Source: RPQJ01 sp963731105
GTDB taxonomy: Bacteria; Pseudomonadota; Gammaproteobacteria; Steroidobacterales; Steroidobacteraceae
NCBI GenBank assembly: GCA_963731105.1
Contig: CAVSUM010000010.1
Location: 310,001 to 374,000 of the forward strand
Length of the DNA: 64,000 nt
Direction: 5' to 3'
How positions within the stretch are numbered: position 1 is the first letter of the stretch; each line of letters begins with the position of its first letter. This document shows, in pieces, positions 28,253 through 37,595 of the stretch. The notes under the pieces were generated by a model. It had not been told where the DNA came from. It saw only the letters and a program-made list of their open reading frames with translations, and searched no databases. A program made the position numbers and the translations under genes.

Positions 28253-29635
28253 GTGAAAATCATCATCCTCGGGGCCGGCCAGGTCGGCCGGACGGCCGCC
28301 TACCACCTCGCGCGCGAGGAGGCGAACGACGTCACCGTGGTCGACACCAACGACCACCTGCTGCGCGACCTGCAGGACCGACTCGACATCCGCACGGTGG
28401 CCGGCAACGCCGCGCACCCCAACATCCTCGAGATGGCGGGCGCCGCGACCGCCGACATGGTGGTCGCGCTCACCAACAGCGACGAAGTGAACATGGTCGC
28501 CTGCCAGGTGGCGTGGACCCTGTTCCGCACGCGCACCAAGATCGCCCGCATCCGCTCGCTCGCCTACACCGGGCACGAGGGGCTGTTCTTCGACACTGAC
28601 ACCCCGCCGCCGGACGGCGCGGGCTTCCCGGTCGACGTCTACATCAGCCCGGAAGAGATCGTCACCCAGTACATCGAGCGCCTGATCCGCTACTCCGGCG
28701 CGCTGCAGGTGCTCGAGTTCGCCGACGGCCGCGTGCGGCTGGTGGGCGTCAAGGCGGTCAAGGGCGGGCCGCTGGTCGGCCAGCAGCTGCGCAGCATCCG
28801 CGAGCACCTGCCGAACGTCGACGCGCGCGTGGTCGCCATCTACCGCGAGGGCGGCAGCATCCTCCCCGAGGGCGACACCATCATCGAGCACGGCGACGAG
28901 GTGTTCTTCCTCGCCGCGACCGAGGACATGCGCAAGGTGATGGTGGAGCTGCGCCGCGTCGAGGACGCGGTGAAGCGCGTGGTGATCGCGGGCGGCGGCA
29001 ACATCGGCCTGCGGCTCGCGCAACGCATCGAGGAGCGCTACCAGGTCAAGCTCATCGAGCGCGACCAGCAGCGCGCGCGGCGCATCTCCGAGACCCTGCG
29101 CAGTGCCGTGGTGCTGCACGGCGACGCGGCCGACGAGGAGCTGCTGATCGAGGAGAACATCGACAGCGCGGACGTGTTCTGCTCGGTCACCAACGCCGAG
29201 GAATCGAACATCCTCTCGGCGATGCTCGCCAAGCGGCTCGGCGCGCACCGCGTCATGGCGCTGATCAACCGGCCGGCGTACGCGGAGATGATGCAGAGCG
29301 GGCCGATCGACGTCGCGATCTCGCCGCAGTCGGTCACCATCGGTTCGCTGCTGGCACATGTCCGGCGCGGCGACGTGGTGCGCGTGCACTCGCTGCGCCG
29401 CGGCGCCGCCGAGGCCATCGAGGCGATCGCGCACGGCGCGCGCGGCAGCAAGGTGGTCGGGCGGCGCGTCGAGGAGATCAAGCTGCCGAAGGGCGCCACC
29501 ATCGGCGCGATCGTGCGCGGCCAGGACGTGATCATGGGCCACCACGACACCGTGGTGGAGGAAGGCGACCACGTGATCGTATTCCTCACCGACCGGCGGC
29601 ACGTCGAGGCCGTCGAGCGACTGTTCCAGGACTGA
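28253..29635 (+). CDS. trkA: Trk potassium uptake regulatory subunit TrkA
   Basis: 460 aa cytosolic NAD(H)-binding gate of TrkH/TrkG K+ channels. Seen: two RCK halves, each with a Rossmann motif (IIILGAGQVGRTAAYHLA near residue 3; VVIAGGGNIGLRLAQRIEE near 243) and TrkA-C segments (VRLVGVKAVKGGPLVGQQL; SKVVGRRVEEIKLPKGA). Full length for TrkA. GTG 28253 begins directly at the Rossmann strand; TACAAT at 28175-28180 is a possible -10. No trkH is present in the window. Confidence 0.95.
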   Translation: MKIIILGAGQVGRTAAYHLAREEANDVTVVDTNDHLLRDLQDRLDIRTVAGNAAHPNILEMAGAATADMVVALTNSDEVNMVACQVAWTLFRTRTKIARIRSLAYTGHEGLFFDTDTPPPDGAGFPVDVYISPEEIVTQYIERLIRYSGALQVLEFADGRVRLVGVKAVKGGPLVGQQLRSIREHLPNVDARVVAIYREGGSILPEGDTIIEHGDEVFFLAATEDMRKVMVELRRVEDAVKRVVIAGGGNIGLRLAQRIEERYQVKLIERDQQRARRISETLRSAVVLHGDAADEELLIEENIDSADVFCSVTNAEESNILSAMLAKRLGAHRVMALINRPAYAEMMQSGPIDVAISPQSVTIGSLLAHVRRGDVVRVHSLRRGAAEAIEAIAHGARGSKVVGRRVEEIKLPKGATIGAIVRGQDVIMGHHDTVVEEGDHVIVFLTDRRHVEAVERLFQD

Positions 29636-29640
29636 GCCCG

Positions 29641-32010
29641 ATGGCTCGCAGGAAGCTGTCGGCGGCAATGCGCAAGCGCGTGCAGCGCGGTTTCGTCGTG
29701 CTCACGCTGTTGCTGGCAGTGGTGGCGCTGGTGGTGGTCGCGGTGCTCGGCTACCGCGTCACCCGCCAGTTCGAGGGCCGGCGCTGGACCCTGCCGGCGC
29801 GCGTCTACGCGCAGCCGATCGACCTGTACGTCGGCCAGCAGCTGTCGGCCGAGCGCTTCGTCAAGGAGCTCGACCGGCTCGGTTACCTCGCCACCGCCGA
29901 CGCCGGCCGGCCGGGAACCTACCGCAGGCGCGGCGAGCAGGTGAGCGTGCACGTGCGCGACTTCCGTTTCGCCGACGGAGCGCAGCCGGCGCAGTCGCTC
30001 AGGCTCGGCTTCGACGGCGCGGCGATCGCGAGCCTCGCGGATGCGCGTGGCGCCGAGGTCCCGGTGTTCCGCCTCGACCCGCTGCTGATCGGCAGCATCT
30101 TCCCGATCCACGGCGAGGACCGCATCGTCGTGGCGCCGCACGAGGTGCCGCCGCTGCTGCCGGCGGCGCTGAAGGCCGTGGAGGACCGCAAGTTCGACTC
30201 GCACCACGGCGTGAATCCGCTGGCGATCCTGCGGGCGCTGTTCGTCAACGTGCGCGCCGGGCAGATCGAGCAGGGCGGCAGCACGCTGACCCAGCAGCTG
30301 GTGAAGAGCTACTTCCTCGACAGCCGGCGCACGTTGCGGCGCAAGGCGGAGGAGGCCGTGATGGCCGTCATTCTCGAGGCGCGGTTCGAGAAGGGCGACA
30401 TCATGAACGCCTACATCAACGAGATTTACCTCGGCCAGGACGGCAACCGGGCAGTGCACGGCTTCGGGCTCGCGAGCCAGTTCTACTTCGGCAAGCCGCT
30501 TGCCGAGCTCAACCTGCCGGAAATCGCCTTGCTGGTCGCCGTGGTGCGCGGGCCGTCGTACTACGACCCGCGCCGCAATCCCGAGCGCGCGCTCGAGCGG
30601 CGCAACCTGGTGCTGCGCGTGCTGGTCGAGCAGGAAGTCGTGGCAGCAGAAGACGCCGAGCGCGCGGCGAAGAAGCCGCTCGGCCTCGCGGAAGCGGGCC
30701 GCAAGGGCGGCAGCTACTACCCGGCGTTCCTCGACCTGGTGCGGCGCCAGCTGCGCCGCGACTACGAGGAGGCCGACCTCACCGAGGCGGGCCTCACCGT
30801 GTTCGCCACGCTCGACCCGCTGCTGCAGCAGAAGGCCGAGGACTCGCTCGCGGCCGAGCTCGACCGTCTCGACAAGTCGCCGCGCAAGCAGGCGCACGGC
30901 CTCGAGGGCGTGGTGATCGTCACTGCGCCGCAGACGGGCGAGGTGACCGCGCTGGTCGGCGGGCGGCGGGCCGCGTTCGACGGCTTCAACCGCGCGCTCG
31001 ACGCCAGGCGCCCGATCGGCTCGCTCGCCAAGCCGCTGGTCTACCTCGCCGCGCTCGAATCGGGCGAGTTCTCGCCGGTCTCGATCGTGCAGGACGCACC
31101 GATCGACCTGAAGCTGCCGAGCGGCGACCGCTGGAAGCCCGAGAATTTCGACCGCAAGCTGCGCGGCGGCGTCACCGTGATGCGGGCGCTGACCCAGTCG
31201 CTCAACCTGCCGACCGTGCGCGTGGGCCTGGACGTCGGCCTCGACAAGGTCGCGGACGCTTTCGTCGAACTCGGGCTCGAGGAGCGGCCGGCGGAACTGC
31301 CCTCGATGCTGCTCGGCGCCACCAACCTGAGCCCGCTCGAAGTCACGCAGATGTACAACACGCTGGCGAACGGCGGCTTCCGCTCGCCGTTGCGTGCGGT
31401 GCGCGCGGTGGTGAACGAGTCCGGCAAGGCGCTCAAGGCGCCCGAGCTCGAAGTGGCAGAGGTGAAGTCGCCCGAGGCCGTCTACACGCTCGACCTGATG
31501 CTGGTCGAGGTGATGAGGCGCGGCACTGGCCGCGGCGCCGCCAAGGATCTGCCGGACGGACTCGTCGTGGCCGGCAAGACCGGGACGTCGAACGACTACC
31601 GCGACAGCTGGTTTGCGGGATTCTCCGGCGGGCACCTGATCGTCGCGTGGGTCGGCCACGACGACAATCGCCCGACGGCGCTGACCGGCACCACCGGCGG
31701 CCTCGCGGTCTGGTCGCGCCTGATGGGCTCGATCTCGACCACGCCGTTCGAGCCCGTGATGCCCGAGGCGCTCGAGCTGCGCTGGGTCGATTACTACTCG
31801 GGACACGAAACCTCGCCCTACTGCAACGGCTCGGCGCTGGCCATGCCGTTCCCGCCGGGTACCCTGCTGCAGCCGGAGCCCAGCTGTCCGCCGGGCGAGG
31901 ACACGACCCTGTTCGATCCCGGTGCGCTCGGACCGGCACCGCTCGATGAAACCCCGCCGGAGGGCGAGCCCGCCGCGGCCGACGAGCCGGCGGCGACCAC
32001 GCCACCCTAG
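29641..32010 (+). CDS. mrcB: Penicillin-binding protein 1B
   Basis: 789 aa class A PBP that polymerises and cross-links peptidoglycan. Seen: a short basic cytoplasmic start, one helix (VVLTLLLAVVALVVVAVLGY), a UB2H-like domain (about 50-150), the glycosyltransferase motifs AVEDRKFDSHHGVNP, QGGSTLTQQLVKSYFL and KAEEAVMAVILEARF, and the transpeptidase motifs with catalytic S461 (PIGSLAKP), SLN and KTGTS. A Pro/Glu/Ala-rich tail ends the protein. It starts 5 nt after trkA. Confidence 0.95.
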   Translation: MARRKLSAAMRKRVQRGFVVLTLLLAVVALVVVAVLGYRVTRQFEGRRWTLPARVYAQPIDLYVGQQLSAERFVKELDRLGYLATADAGRPGTYRRRGEQVSVHVRDFRFADGAQPAQSLRLGFDGAAIASLADARGAEVPVFRLDPLLIGSIFPIHGEDRIVVAPHEVPPLLPAALKAVEDRKFDSHHGVNPLAILRALFVNVRAGQIEQGGSTLTQQLVKSYFLDSRRTLRRKAEEAVMAVILEARFEKGDIMNAYINEIYLGQDGNRAVHGFGLASQFYFGKPLAELNLPEIALLVAVVRGPSYYDPRRNPERALERRNLVLRVLVEQEVVAAEDAERAAKKPLGLAEAGRKGGSYYPAFLDLVRRQLRRDYEEADLTEAGLTVFATLDPLLQQKAEDSLAAELDRLDKSPRKQAHGLEGVVIVTAPQTGEVTALVGGRRAAFDGFNRALDARRPIGSLAKPLVYLAALESGEFSPVSIVQDAPIDLKLPSGDRWKPENFDRKLRGGVTVMRALTQSLNLPTVRVGLDVGLDKVADAFVELGLEERPAELPSMLLGATNLSPLEVTQMYNTLANGGFRSPLRAVRAVVNESGKALKAPELEVAEVKSPEAVYTLDLMLVEVMRRGTGRGAAKDLPDGLVVAGKTGTSNDYRDSWFAGFSGGHLIVAWVGHDDNRPTALTGTTGGLAVWSRLMGSISTTPFEPVMPEALELRWVDYYSGHETSPYCNGSALAMPFPPGTLLQPEPSCPPGEDTTLFDPGALGPAPLDETPPEGEPAAADEPAATTPP

Positions 32011-32058
32011 CCATCGGCAGGGTTCCCCCCGGCGCGCGGCGCGGTTAGGCTTCACCCC

Positions 32059-32646
32059 GTGCTGCGCAAACTCCCTCTCGTCGCGCTGCTGGCGCTGACC
32101 GGCTGCTCGATCGCCCCCTTCAAGCCGGATGACGGCACCGCCTCTGGCCGCGCGGGCGGCGCTGGCGCCACCACTGGCGTAGGCGCAGGTCCGGTACTCA
32201 CGGTCCCGACCGAGGCAACGCCGCAACCGCCGCCGGAGACCGTGATCGAGGCGCCGCCGTCGGCCACCACGCCGATTCCGCGTGAGCCCAGGCCGCGCAC
32301 CGCGCCGCCTGCGGAGTTGAATCCCGCCAGTCGCTCGCTGGTGCAGCAGGCGCAGGCCCAGCGCAAGAAGGGCGACCTCGCCGGCGCCAGCGTCTCGCTC
32401 GATCGCGCCTTGCGCATCGAACCGAGCAACCCGCTGCTGTGGATCGAGATGGGACGGCTGCGCATGGACCAGCGCAATTATCCACAGGCGGAAAACATGG
32501 GCCGCAAGGCACTGTCCATGTCCGTCGGGGACAATCGCACCCAGGCGGCGGCCTGGCAGCTGATCGGGGACTCGTTCCGTGCGCGGGGCAAGAACCCCCA
32601 AGCGCAGGCTGCCTATGACAGGGCAGCCGAGCTTTCGCCGCTCTGA
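32059..32646 (+). CDS. TPR-containing lipoprotein
   Basis: 195 aa. Seen: signal peptide with lipobox LALTGC, putting the lipidated Cys at residue 16, a Pro/Thr-rich linker with many Ala and Gly (about 20-95), then tetratricopeptide repeats (LVQQAQAQRKKGDLAGASVS, NPLLWIEMGRLRMDQRNYPQ, AWQLIGDSFRARGKNPQAQ). GTG 32059 is the start, with TTAGG about 9 nt upstream. Probably an outer-membrane or periplasm-facing scaffold; its position after mrcB suggests a link to PBP1B, but this is inference. Confidence 0.82.
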   Translation: MLRKLPLVALLALTGCSIAPFKPDDGTASGRAGGAGATTGVGAGPVLTVPTEATPQPPPETVIEAPPSATTPIPREPRPRTAPPAELNPASRSLVQQAQAQRKKGDLAGASVSLDRALRIEPSNPLLWIEMGRLRMDQRNYPQAENMGRKALSMSVGDNRTQAAAWQLIGDSFRARGKNPQAQAAYDRAAELSPL

Positions 32647-32812
32647 TTGCCACTCTGGCGAAAGATTTGGCGCCCAGCTGGAAATTGCAGCCCACTGGAT
32701 TCGATTTTTCGTCGGCATTGCACGTTGAACGGCTCAGTTCTGCCGACACTACCTGCAGTCGGCTGACTTTTCGGTCAATCAGGCGAGGATTTTGCTTCAT
32801 TGTGGGATTTTG

Positions 32813-32834
32813 AGGCCAGTCCTGGCCATTTTTC
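32813..32834 (+). terminator. Short hairpin with T-tract after the TPR lipoprotein gene
   Basis: GGCCA and TGGCC around GTCC (32814-32827), followed by ATTTTT. It lies only 10 nt before the dtd start and about 170 nt after the lipoprotein stop, in a moderately AT-rich gap of 197 nt. Possible intrinsic terminator, or an element affecting dtd. Confidence 0.4.
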
Positions 32835-32843
32835 GAGTGATTC

Positions 32844-33293
32844 ATGATCGCCCTTCTGCAGCGCGTCAGCCAAGCCAGCGTGGAAGTGGCCGGCGCCGTG
32901 GTCGGTCGCATCGGGCCCGGGCTGCTGGTGCTGCTGGCGGTCGAGCCACAGGACACCGAGGCGCAAGCCGAACGGCTGGTCGACCGGCTGGTCCGTTATC
33001 GCGTGTTCGAGGACGACGCCGGCCGCATGAACCGCAGCCTGCTGGACACCGGCGGCGGGCTGCTGCTGGTGCCGCAGTTCACGCTGGCAGCCGACACGGA
33101 CAAGGGCCTGCGCCCGAGCTTCACGGGTGCAGCGGCGCCGGAACTCGGGCAGCGACTGTTCGAGCACGCCGCCGCGGCCGCCCGACGGCAGCTTGCCGAA
33201 CGCGTGGCGCTCGGCCGGTTCGGCGCGCACATGCAGGTTTCGCTCACCAACGACGGTCCGGTCACGCTCTGGCTGCGCACCCCGCCGCCGTAG
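32844..33293 (+). CDS. dtd: D-aminoacyl-tRNA deacylase
   Basis: 149 aa. Removes D-amino acids, and glycine from tRNA-Ala, after mischarging. Seen: MIALLQRVSQASVEVAG at the start, FEDDAGRMNRSLLDTGGGLL, the catalytic GLRPSFTGAA (family SQFTL/PSF loop), preceded by LLVPQFTLAADTDKG, and the cross-subunit motif NDGPVTLWLRTP, close to the canonical NxGPVT. Normal length. Followed by tatA after 68 nt. Confidence 0.95.
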   Translation: MIALLQRVSQASVEVAGAVVGRIGPGLLVLLAVEPQDTEAQAERLVDRLVRYRVFEDDAGRMNRSLLDTGGGLLLVPQFTLAADTDKGLRPSFTGAAAPELGQRLFEHAAAAARRQLAERVALGRFGAHMQVSLTNDGPVTLWLRTPPP

Positions 33294-33361
33294 CCGGACC
33301 CGCAGCCGGATTCGCGTATCATTGCCGTCCGCCTCGGGCTCTCCCCCTTTCGGAGACAGCA

Positions 33362-33598
33362 ATGGGAATCGGTTTCCGCGAACTCCTGATCATCCTCGTG
33401 ATTGCCCTCGTGCTGTTCGGCGCCAAGCGCCTGCGCAGCGTCGGCTCCGACCTCGGCACCGCGGTCCGCGGCTTCAAGAAGGCCGTCAACGAAGGGGACG
33501 ACGAGGCCACCCGGCAGCTCAACGACCTGACCGGCAAGGACGCCGACTTCAAGGAGCGCGCGGACGCCGCCAAGTCGGACAGCAAGCCGAACGCCTGA
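33362..33598 (+). CDS. tatA: Sec-independent translocase TatA
   Basis: 78 aa. Pore-forming component of twin-arginine export. Seen: MGIGFRELLIILVIALVLFG, a single N-terminal helix ending in the conserved FGAKRLRSVGSDLG hinge and amphipathic helix, with FKKAVNEGDDE after it and a polar tail. TATCAT at 33317-33322 is a possible -10. tatB starts 5 nt downstream. Confidence 0.95.
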   Translation: MGIGFRELLIILVIALVLFGAKRLRSVGSDLGTAVRGFKKAVNEGDDEATRQLNDLTGKDADFKERADAAKSDSKPNA

Positions 33599-33603
33599 CC
33601 GGC

Positions 33604-33921
33604 ATGTTCGAGGTCGGCTTCACCGAGATCGTGCTGATCCTCGGCATCGCGCTGCTGGTGCTCGGGCCACAGCGGCTGCCGAAGCTCGCCGCCGACCTCG
33701 GCCGCTGGGCGGGCAAGGCGCGCGGTATGGCGCGCCAGCTCAAGTCCCAGCTCGAGCAGGAAGCCAGCACCTACGACCCGTTGCGCGACACGTCCGCAAC
33801 CTCGTCGACGATCCACACACCGCCGCCGGCGCCTGCCGCGACCGCCGCGACCGATGCCCCGCCCCCCGCCGACCCGCCCACCGACCCGCCGGAAGCGAGC
33901 GATGAGCCCAAGCGGGAGTGA
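33604..33921 (+). CDS. tatB: Sec-independent translocase TatB
   Basis: 105 aa. Works with TatC as the twin-arginine signal receptor. Seen: MFEVGFTEIVLILGIALLVL, then GPQRLPKLAADLGRWAGKAR, the TatB-specific PQRLP motif and amphipathic helix, and a Pro/Ala/Asp-rich tail. Shorter than E. coli TatB, but similar to many high-GC relatives. The end overlaps tatC by 20 nt. Confidence 0.94.
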   Translation: MFEVGFTEIVLILGIALLVLGPQRLPKLAADLGRWAGKARGMARQLKSQLEQEASTYDPLRDTSATSSTIHTPPPAPAATAATDAPPPADPPTDPPEASDEPKRE

Positions 33922-34687
33922 GCCGGAGTCGCTGGCCGAAGGCACGCTGATCTCGCACCTGCTCGAGCTGCGGACGCGCCTGCTGCACATCGTGGTCGCG
34001 GTGGCGATTGCGTTCGTGCCGCTGGCGTTCATGTCGAACCAGCTGTTCACGCTGGTCGCCCAGCCGCTGATCGAGAAGCTGCCCGAGGGCACGTCGATCA
34101 TCGCCACCAGCGTGGTGGCGCCGTTCATGACGCCGCTCAAGCTGTCGCTGATCGCGGCGATCTTCGTGGCGATGCCCTACATCCTCTACCAGGCGTGGGC
34201 CTTCGTGGCGCCCGGCCTGTACCGGCACGAGAAGCGCTTCGCGCTGCCGCTGTTCGTCTCGAGCGTGCTGCTGTTCTACGTCGGCGTCGCGTTCGCGTAC
34301 TACGTGGTGTTCCCGCTGATGTTCTCGTTCCTCACCGCCACGGCCCCGACGGGCGTGCGGATGATGACCGACATGGCGAACTACCTCGACTTCACGCTGC
34401 TGCTGTTCTTCGCGTTCGGCATCGCGTTCGAGATGCCGGTGGCGACCGTGCTGCTGGTGGCGACCGGGCTGGTGAAGGTCGAGTCGCTGCGCAAGAACCG
34501 CGGCTACGTGCTGCTCGGCATCTTCGTCGTGGCCGCGTTCCTAACGCCGCCGGACGCGATCTCGCAGACCTTCATGGCGGTGCCGATGTACATCCTGTAC
34601 GAGCTGGGCATCGTCCTGTCGCAACTCCTCACGCGGCGGCGGGCTGCCGACCGGGCCGCGGCGGACGCGACGCAATCCAGTGACTGA
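33902..34687 (+). CDS. tatC: Sec-independent translocase TatC
   Basis: 261 aa six-helix membrane receptor for twin-arginine signals. Seen: SHLLELRTRLLHIVVAVAIA with the E-L-R of the signal-binding site, AFMTPLKLSLIAAIFVAMPY, YQAWAFVAPGLYRHEKR, FGIAFEMPVATVLLVATGLV and AFLTPPDAISQTFMAVPMYI, all TatC signatures. ATG 33902 is used; an earlier in-frame start would sit inside the tatB tail. The stop overlaps the following POT gene. Confidence 0.95.
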   Translation: MSPSGSEPESLAEGTLISHLLELRTRLLHIVVAVAIAFVPLAFMSNQLFTLVAQPLIEKLPEGTSIIATSVVAPFMTPLKLSLIAAIFVAMPYILYQAWAFVAPGLYRHEKRFALPLFVSSVLLFYVGVAFAYYVVFPLMFSFLTATAPTGVRMMTDMANYLDFTLLLFFAFGIAFEMPVATVLLVATGLVKVESLRKNRGYVLLGIFVVAAFLTPPDAISQTFMAVPMYILYELGIVLSQLLTRRRAADRAAADATQSSD

Positions 34688-36158
34688 GCCCAGTCGCCGC
34701 TTCTTCGGCCACCCGCCGGCGCTCGCCACGCTCTTCTTCACGGAGATGTGGGAGCGCTTCACGTTCTACGGCATGCGCGCGCTGCTCGTGCTGTTCCTGG
34801 TCGACGCCGTGGCCAACGGCGGCTACGGACTGGACGACAAGACCGCGACCGCCATCTACGGCCTGTACACGGCCGCCGTGTTCATGGCCGCGTTGCCCGG
34901 CGGCTGGATCGCGGACCGGCTGATCGGCGCCCAGCGCGCGGTGCTGGCAGGCGGCGCGCTGATGACCCTCGGCAACCTGATGCTGGCCCTGCCGGGCCCG
35001 CCGGAGCTGTTTTTCGCGGGACTGACGGTCATCATCCTGGGCGTCGGGCTGCTGAAGCCGAACATCTCGACGCTGGTGGCCGAGCTGTACCCGGAAGGCG
35101 GCGCGCGGCGCGACGCCGGGTTCACCATCTTCTACATGGGCATCAACCTCGGTGCCTTCATCGGCCCGCTGATCGCGGGCTGGCTGGCGCTGCGCTACGG
35201 CTGGCGCATCGGCTTCCTGGCCGCGGCGGTCGGCATGCCGCTGGGCCTGCTGCAGTTCTGGCTGGCGCGCGGACGCCTCGGCGGCGCCGGGGTCCGGCCC
35301 AACCGGCAGGACGGCGGCGCTGGCCTGCGGCGCGACTGGACCGCGCTCGGCATCGCGGTCGCCGCACTCGCGCTGCTGGCACTGCTGGTGTTCAGTGGCA
35401 CCATCCAGGTCAGCCCGGCGCCGCTGGCGAAAAGCGCGGCCTACGTGCTGGTCGGCATGGCCGCCGCCTATTTCCTTTACCTGTTCTTCGGCGCGGGACT
35501 GGCACCGGACGAGCGGCGCCGCATCCAGGTCGTGCTGGTGATGTTCGTGGCCTGCGCGCTGTTCTGGTCGGGCTTCGAGCAGGCCGGCTCGTCGATGAAC
35601 CTGTTCGCCAAGCGCTACACGGACCGCTTCATCGGCGGCTTCGAGATCCCGGCCGGCTGGTTCCAGTCGGTGCAGCCCGCGTTCGTCATCCTGTTCGCGC
35701 CGGTGTTCTCGGCGCTGTGGGTGTGGCTCGCGCGGCGCAACCTCGATGCTGCGGCGCCGTTCAAGTTTTCGTTCGGCCTGATCCTGATGGGCCTCGGCTT
35801 CCTGTTCATGGTGAAGGCCGCCGGCCTCGTGGCGGGTGGCCAGCAGTCGCCGGCGTACTTCCTCGTGCTCACGTATCTGGTGCACACGTTCGGCGAGCTG
35901 TGCCTGAGCCCGGTCGGCCTGTCGACCGTGACCAAGCTCGCGCCCGCGCGCCTGGTCGGCCAGATGATGGGCGTGTGGTTCCTCGCGAGCTCGCTCGGCA
36001 AGCTGACCGCCGGCCTGATCGCGGGCAGCTTCGACCCGAACAACCTCGCCGCCATGCCGGGCCGCTTCCTGTTCATCGTGCTGTATGGCTGCGGCTTCGG
36101 CCTGTTGCTGCTGGCGCTGAGCCCGCGCATCGTCCGCTGGATGGGCGGCGTTCGCTGA
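34680..36158 (+). CDS. POT/PTR family proton-dependent peptide transporter (first copy)
   Basis: 492 aa major-facilitator protein importing di- and tripeptides with protons. Seen: the proton-coupling motif EMWERF (E-x-x-E-R) in helix 1 with FYGMRALLVLFLVDAV, the PTR2 signatures PGGWIADRLIGAQRAVLAGG and FTIFYMGINLGAFIGPLIAG, and a late GELCLSPVGLSTVTKLAP. About twelve to fourteen helices. GTG 34680 overlaps the tatC stop, so it could be co-transcribed with tatABC. A paralogue lies at 37596-38966. Confidence 0.92.
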   Translation: MTEPSRRFFGHPPALATLFFTEMWERFTFYGMRALLVLFLVDAVANGGYGLDDKTATAIYGLYTAAVFMAALPGGWIADRLIGAQRAVLAGGALMTLGNLMLALPGPPELFFAGLTVIILGVGLLKPNISTLVAELYPEGGARRDAGFTIFYMGINLGAFIGPLIAGWLALRYGWRIGFLAAAVGMPLGLLQFWLARGRLGGAGVRPNRQDGGAGLRRDWTALGIAVAALALLALLVFSGTIQVSPAPLAKSAAYVLVGMAAAYFLYLFFGAGLAPDERRRIQVVLVMFVACALFWSGFEQAGSSMNLFAKRYTDRFIGGFEIPAGWFQSVQPAFVILFAPVFSALWVWLARRNLDAAAPFKFSFGLILMGLGFLFMVKAAGLVAGGQQSPAYFLVLTYLVHTFGELCLSPVGLSTVTKLAPARLVGQMMGVWFLASSLGKLTAGLIAGSFDPNNLAAMPGRFLFIVLYGCGFGLLLLALSPRIVRWMGGVR

Positions 36159-36192
36159 TATCGTTCGACTTTTCCTCGGAGGACCTTTCCGG

Positions 36193-37502
36193 ATGCGATT
36201 CCAGAACCTGCTGCCGTGCGCGTGCGCAATTGCTGTCGTCGCAGCTTCGGCCAGCGCCCGGGCCAGCGACGTGCCGGCCGGAGCCGTGAGCCGGGGCCGT
36301 AACGGCGATCAAGGCCGGGCGACTGGTGGACGTCGCGGCAGGCCGAGTGCGCAACGACCAGATGGTACTGGTGCAGGACGGGAAGATCACCGCGGTGGGG
36401 CCGGCAGCCACCATCCTTGTGCCACCCGGCGCGACGCTGATCGACCTCTCCGCGCAGACCGTGCTGCCGGGACTGATCGATACGCACACCCACATCACCT
36501 CCGATCCCACCACGCCGCCGTACCACGATTACGGCATCTCGAATCCCCGCGCGGCGCTGATGGGCGCCCGCTTCGCGCGCGAGACGCTGTTGTCGGGCGT
36601 CACGACCATCCGCAACGTCGGCGCGGGCGGCTACACCGACATCGCGCTGCGTGACGCGATCAACGCCGGCGACGTGATCGGCCCGCGCATCCTGGCGTCC
36701 GGCCCGGCACTCGGCATCACGGGCGGGCATTGCGACGAGAACATGATGGCGCCGGAGTACGGCGAGCGTGCCGAGGGCGTGGCGGACGGCCCGGTTGCGG
36801 TGCGCACGATGGTGCGCAGGAACGTGAAGTACGGGGCCGACGTGATCAAGTACTGCGGCACCGGCGGCGTGTTCTCCAAGGGTACGCGGGTGGGCGCGCA
36901 GCAATACACGCCGGAAGAGGTCGCGGCGATCGTCGACGAGGCGCACATGCACGGCCGCAGGGTGGCGGTGCACGCACACGGCGCGAGCGGCATCAAGGTC
37001 GCGCTGAACGCGGGCGTGGACACGATCGAGCACGCCAGCCTGATCGATGACGAGGGCCTGCGACTCGCGAAGCAGCAACGGCGCGTTCCTGTCGATGGAC
37101 ATCTACAACACGGACTACACGCAGTCGGAGGGACCGAAGCGCGGCGAGCTGGAAGAGTTCCTGCGCAAGGACCGCGAGGTGGCCGAGATCCAGCGCGAGA
37201 ATTTCCGCAAGGCCGTCAACATGGGCATCAAGCTCACCATGGGCACGGACACCGGCGTGCATCGGCACGCGGATGCACCGAAGCAGCTGGCGGTGATGGT
37301 GCGCTACGGCATGACGCCGATGCAGGCGATCCAGGCTGCGACCTGGGTCGGCGCCCAGGCGCTCGGCATCGAGGCGGAGGTCGGGCAGGTCGCCCCGGGC
37401 TACGCCGCCGACATCATCGCCGTGGCGGCCGATCCGCTTGCGGACGTGCGCGCGCTCGAGCACGTCGGCTTCGTCATGAAGCAGGGGACCGTGTACCGGT
37501 AG
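36193..37502 (+). CDS. Secreted amidohydrolase (prolidase/imidazolonepropionase-like), two frameshifts
   Basis: About 435 aa after removing two bases. Metal-dependent amidohydrolase. Seen: signal peptide ending in ASARASD, VLPGLIDTHTHITSD (HxH metal motif), YGADVIKYCGTGGVF with the bridging Lys, RRVAVHAHGASG and DTIEHASLIDD with metal His, and TMGTDTGVHRHADAPKQLAV with the Asp. Frame breaks: an extra G in the GGGG run at 36293-36296, and an extra base near 37075 (then NGAFLSMDIYNTDYTQSEG). It lies between two POT peptide transporters, which suggests a periplasmic dipeptidase-like role; the substrate is unknown. Confidence 0.88.
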
Positions 37503-37595
37503 TGCCTTTTTCCTTGCCCTCGCACCGCAACTTGACGGAGACTTGCGGCCCTCGCGCGTCACCGCGCAAATAACTGACCCAGAAGCAGAATAACC

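Noticed and set aside
29038..32718. 1226-codon open frame on the minus strand
   Set aside because: It is antisense to trkA, mrcB and the TPR lipoprotein gene, which have full domain motifs; the antisense translation has none.
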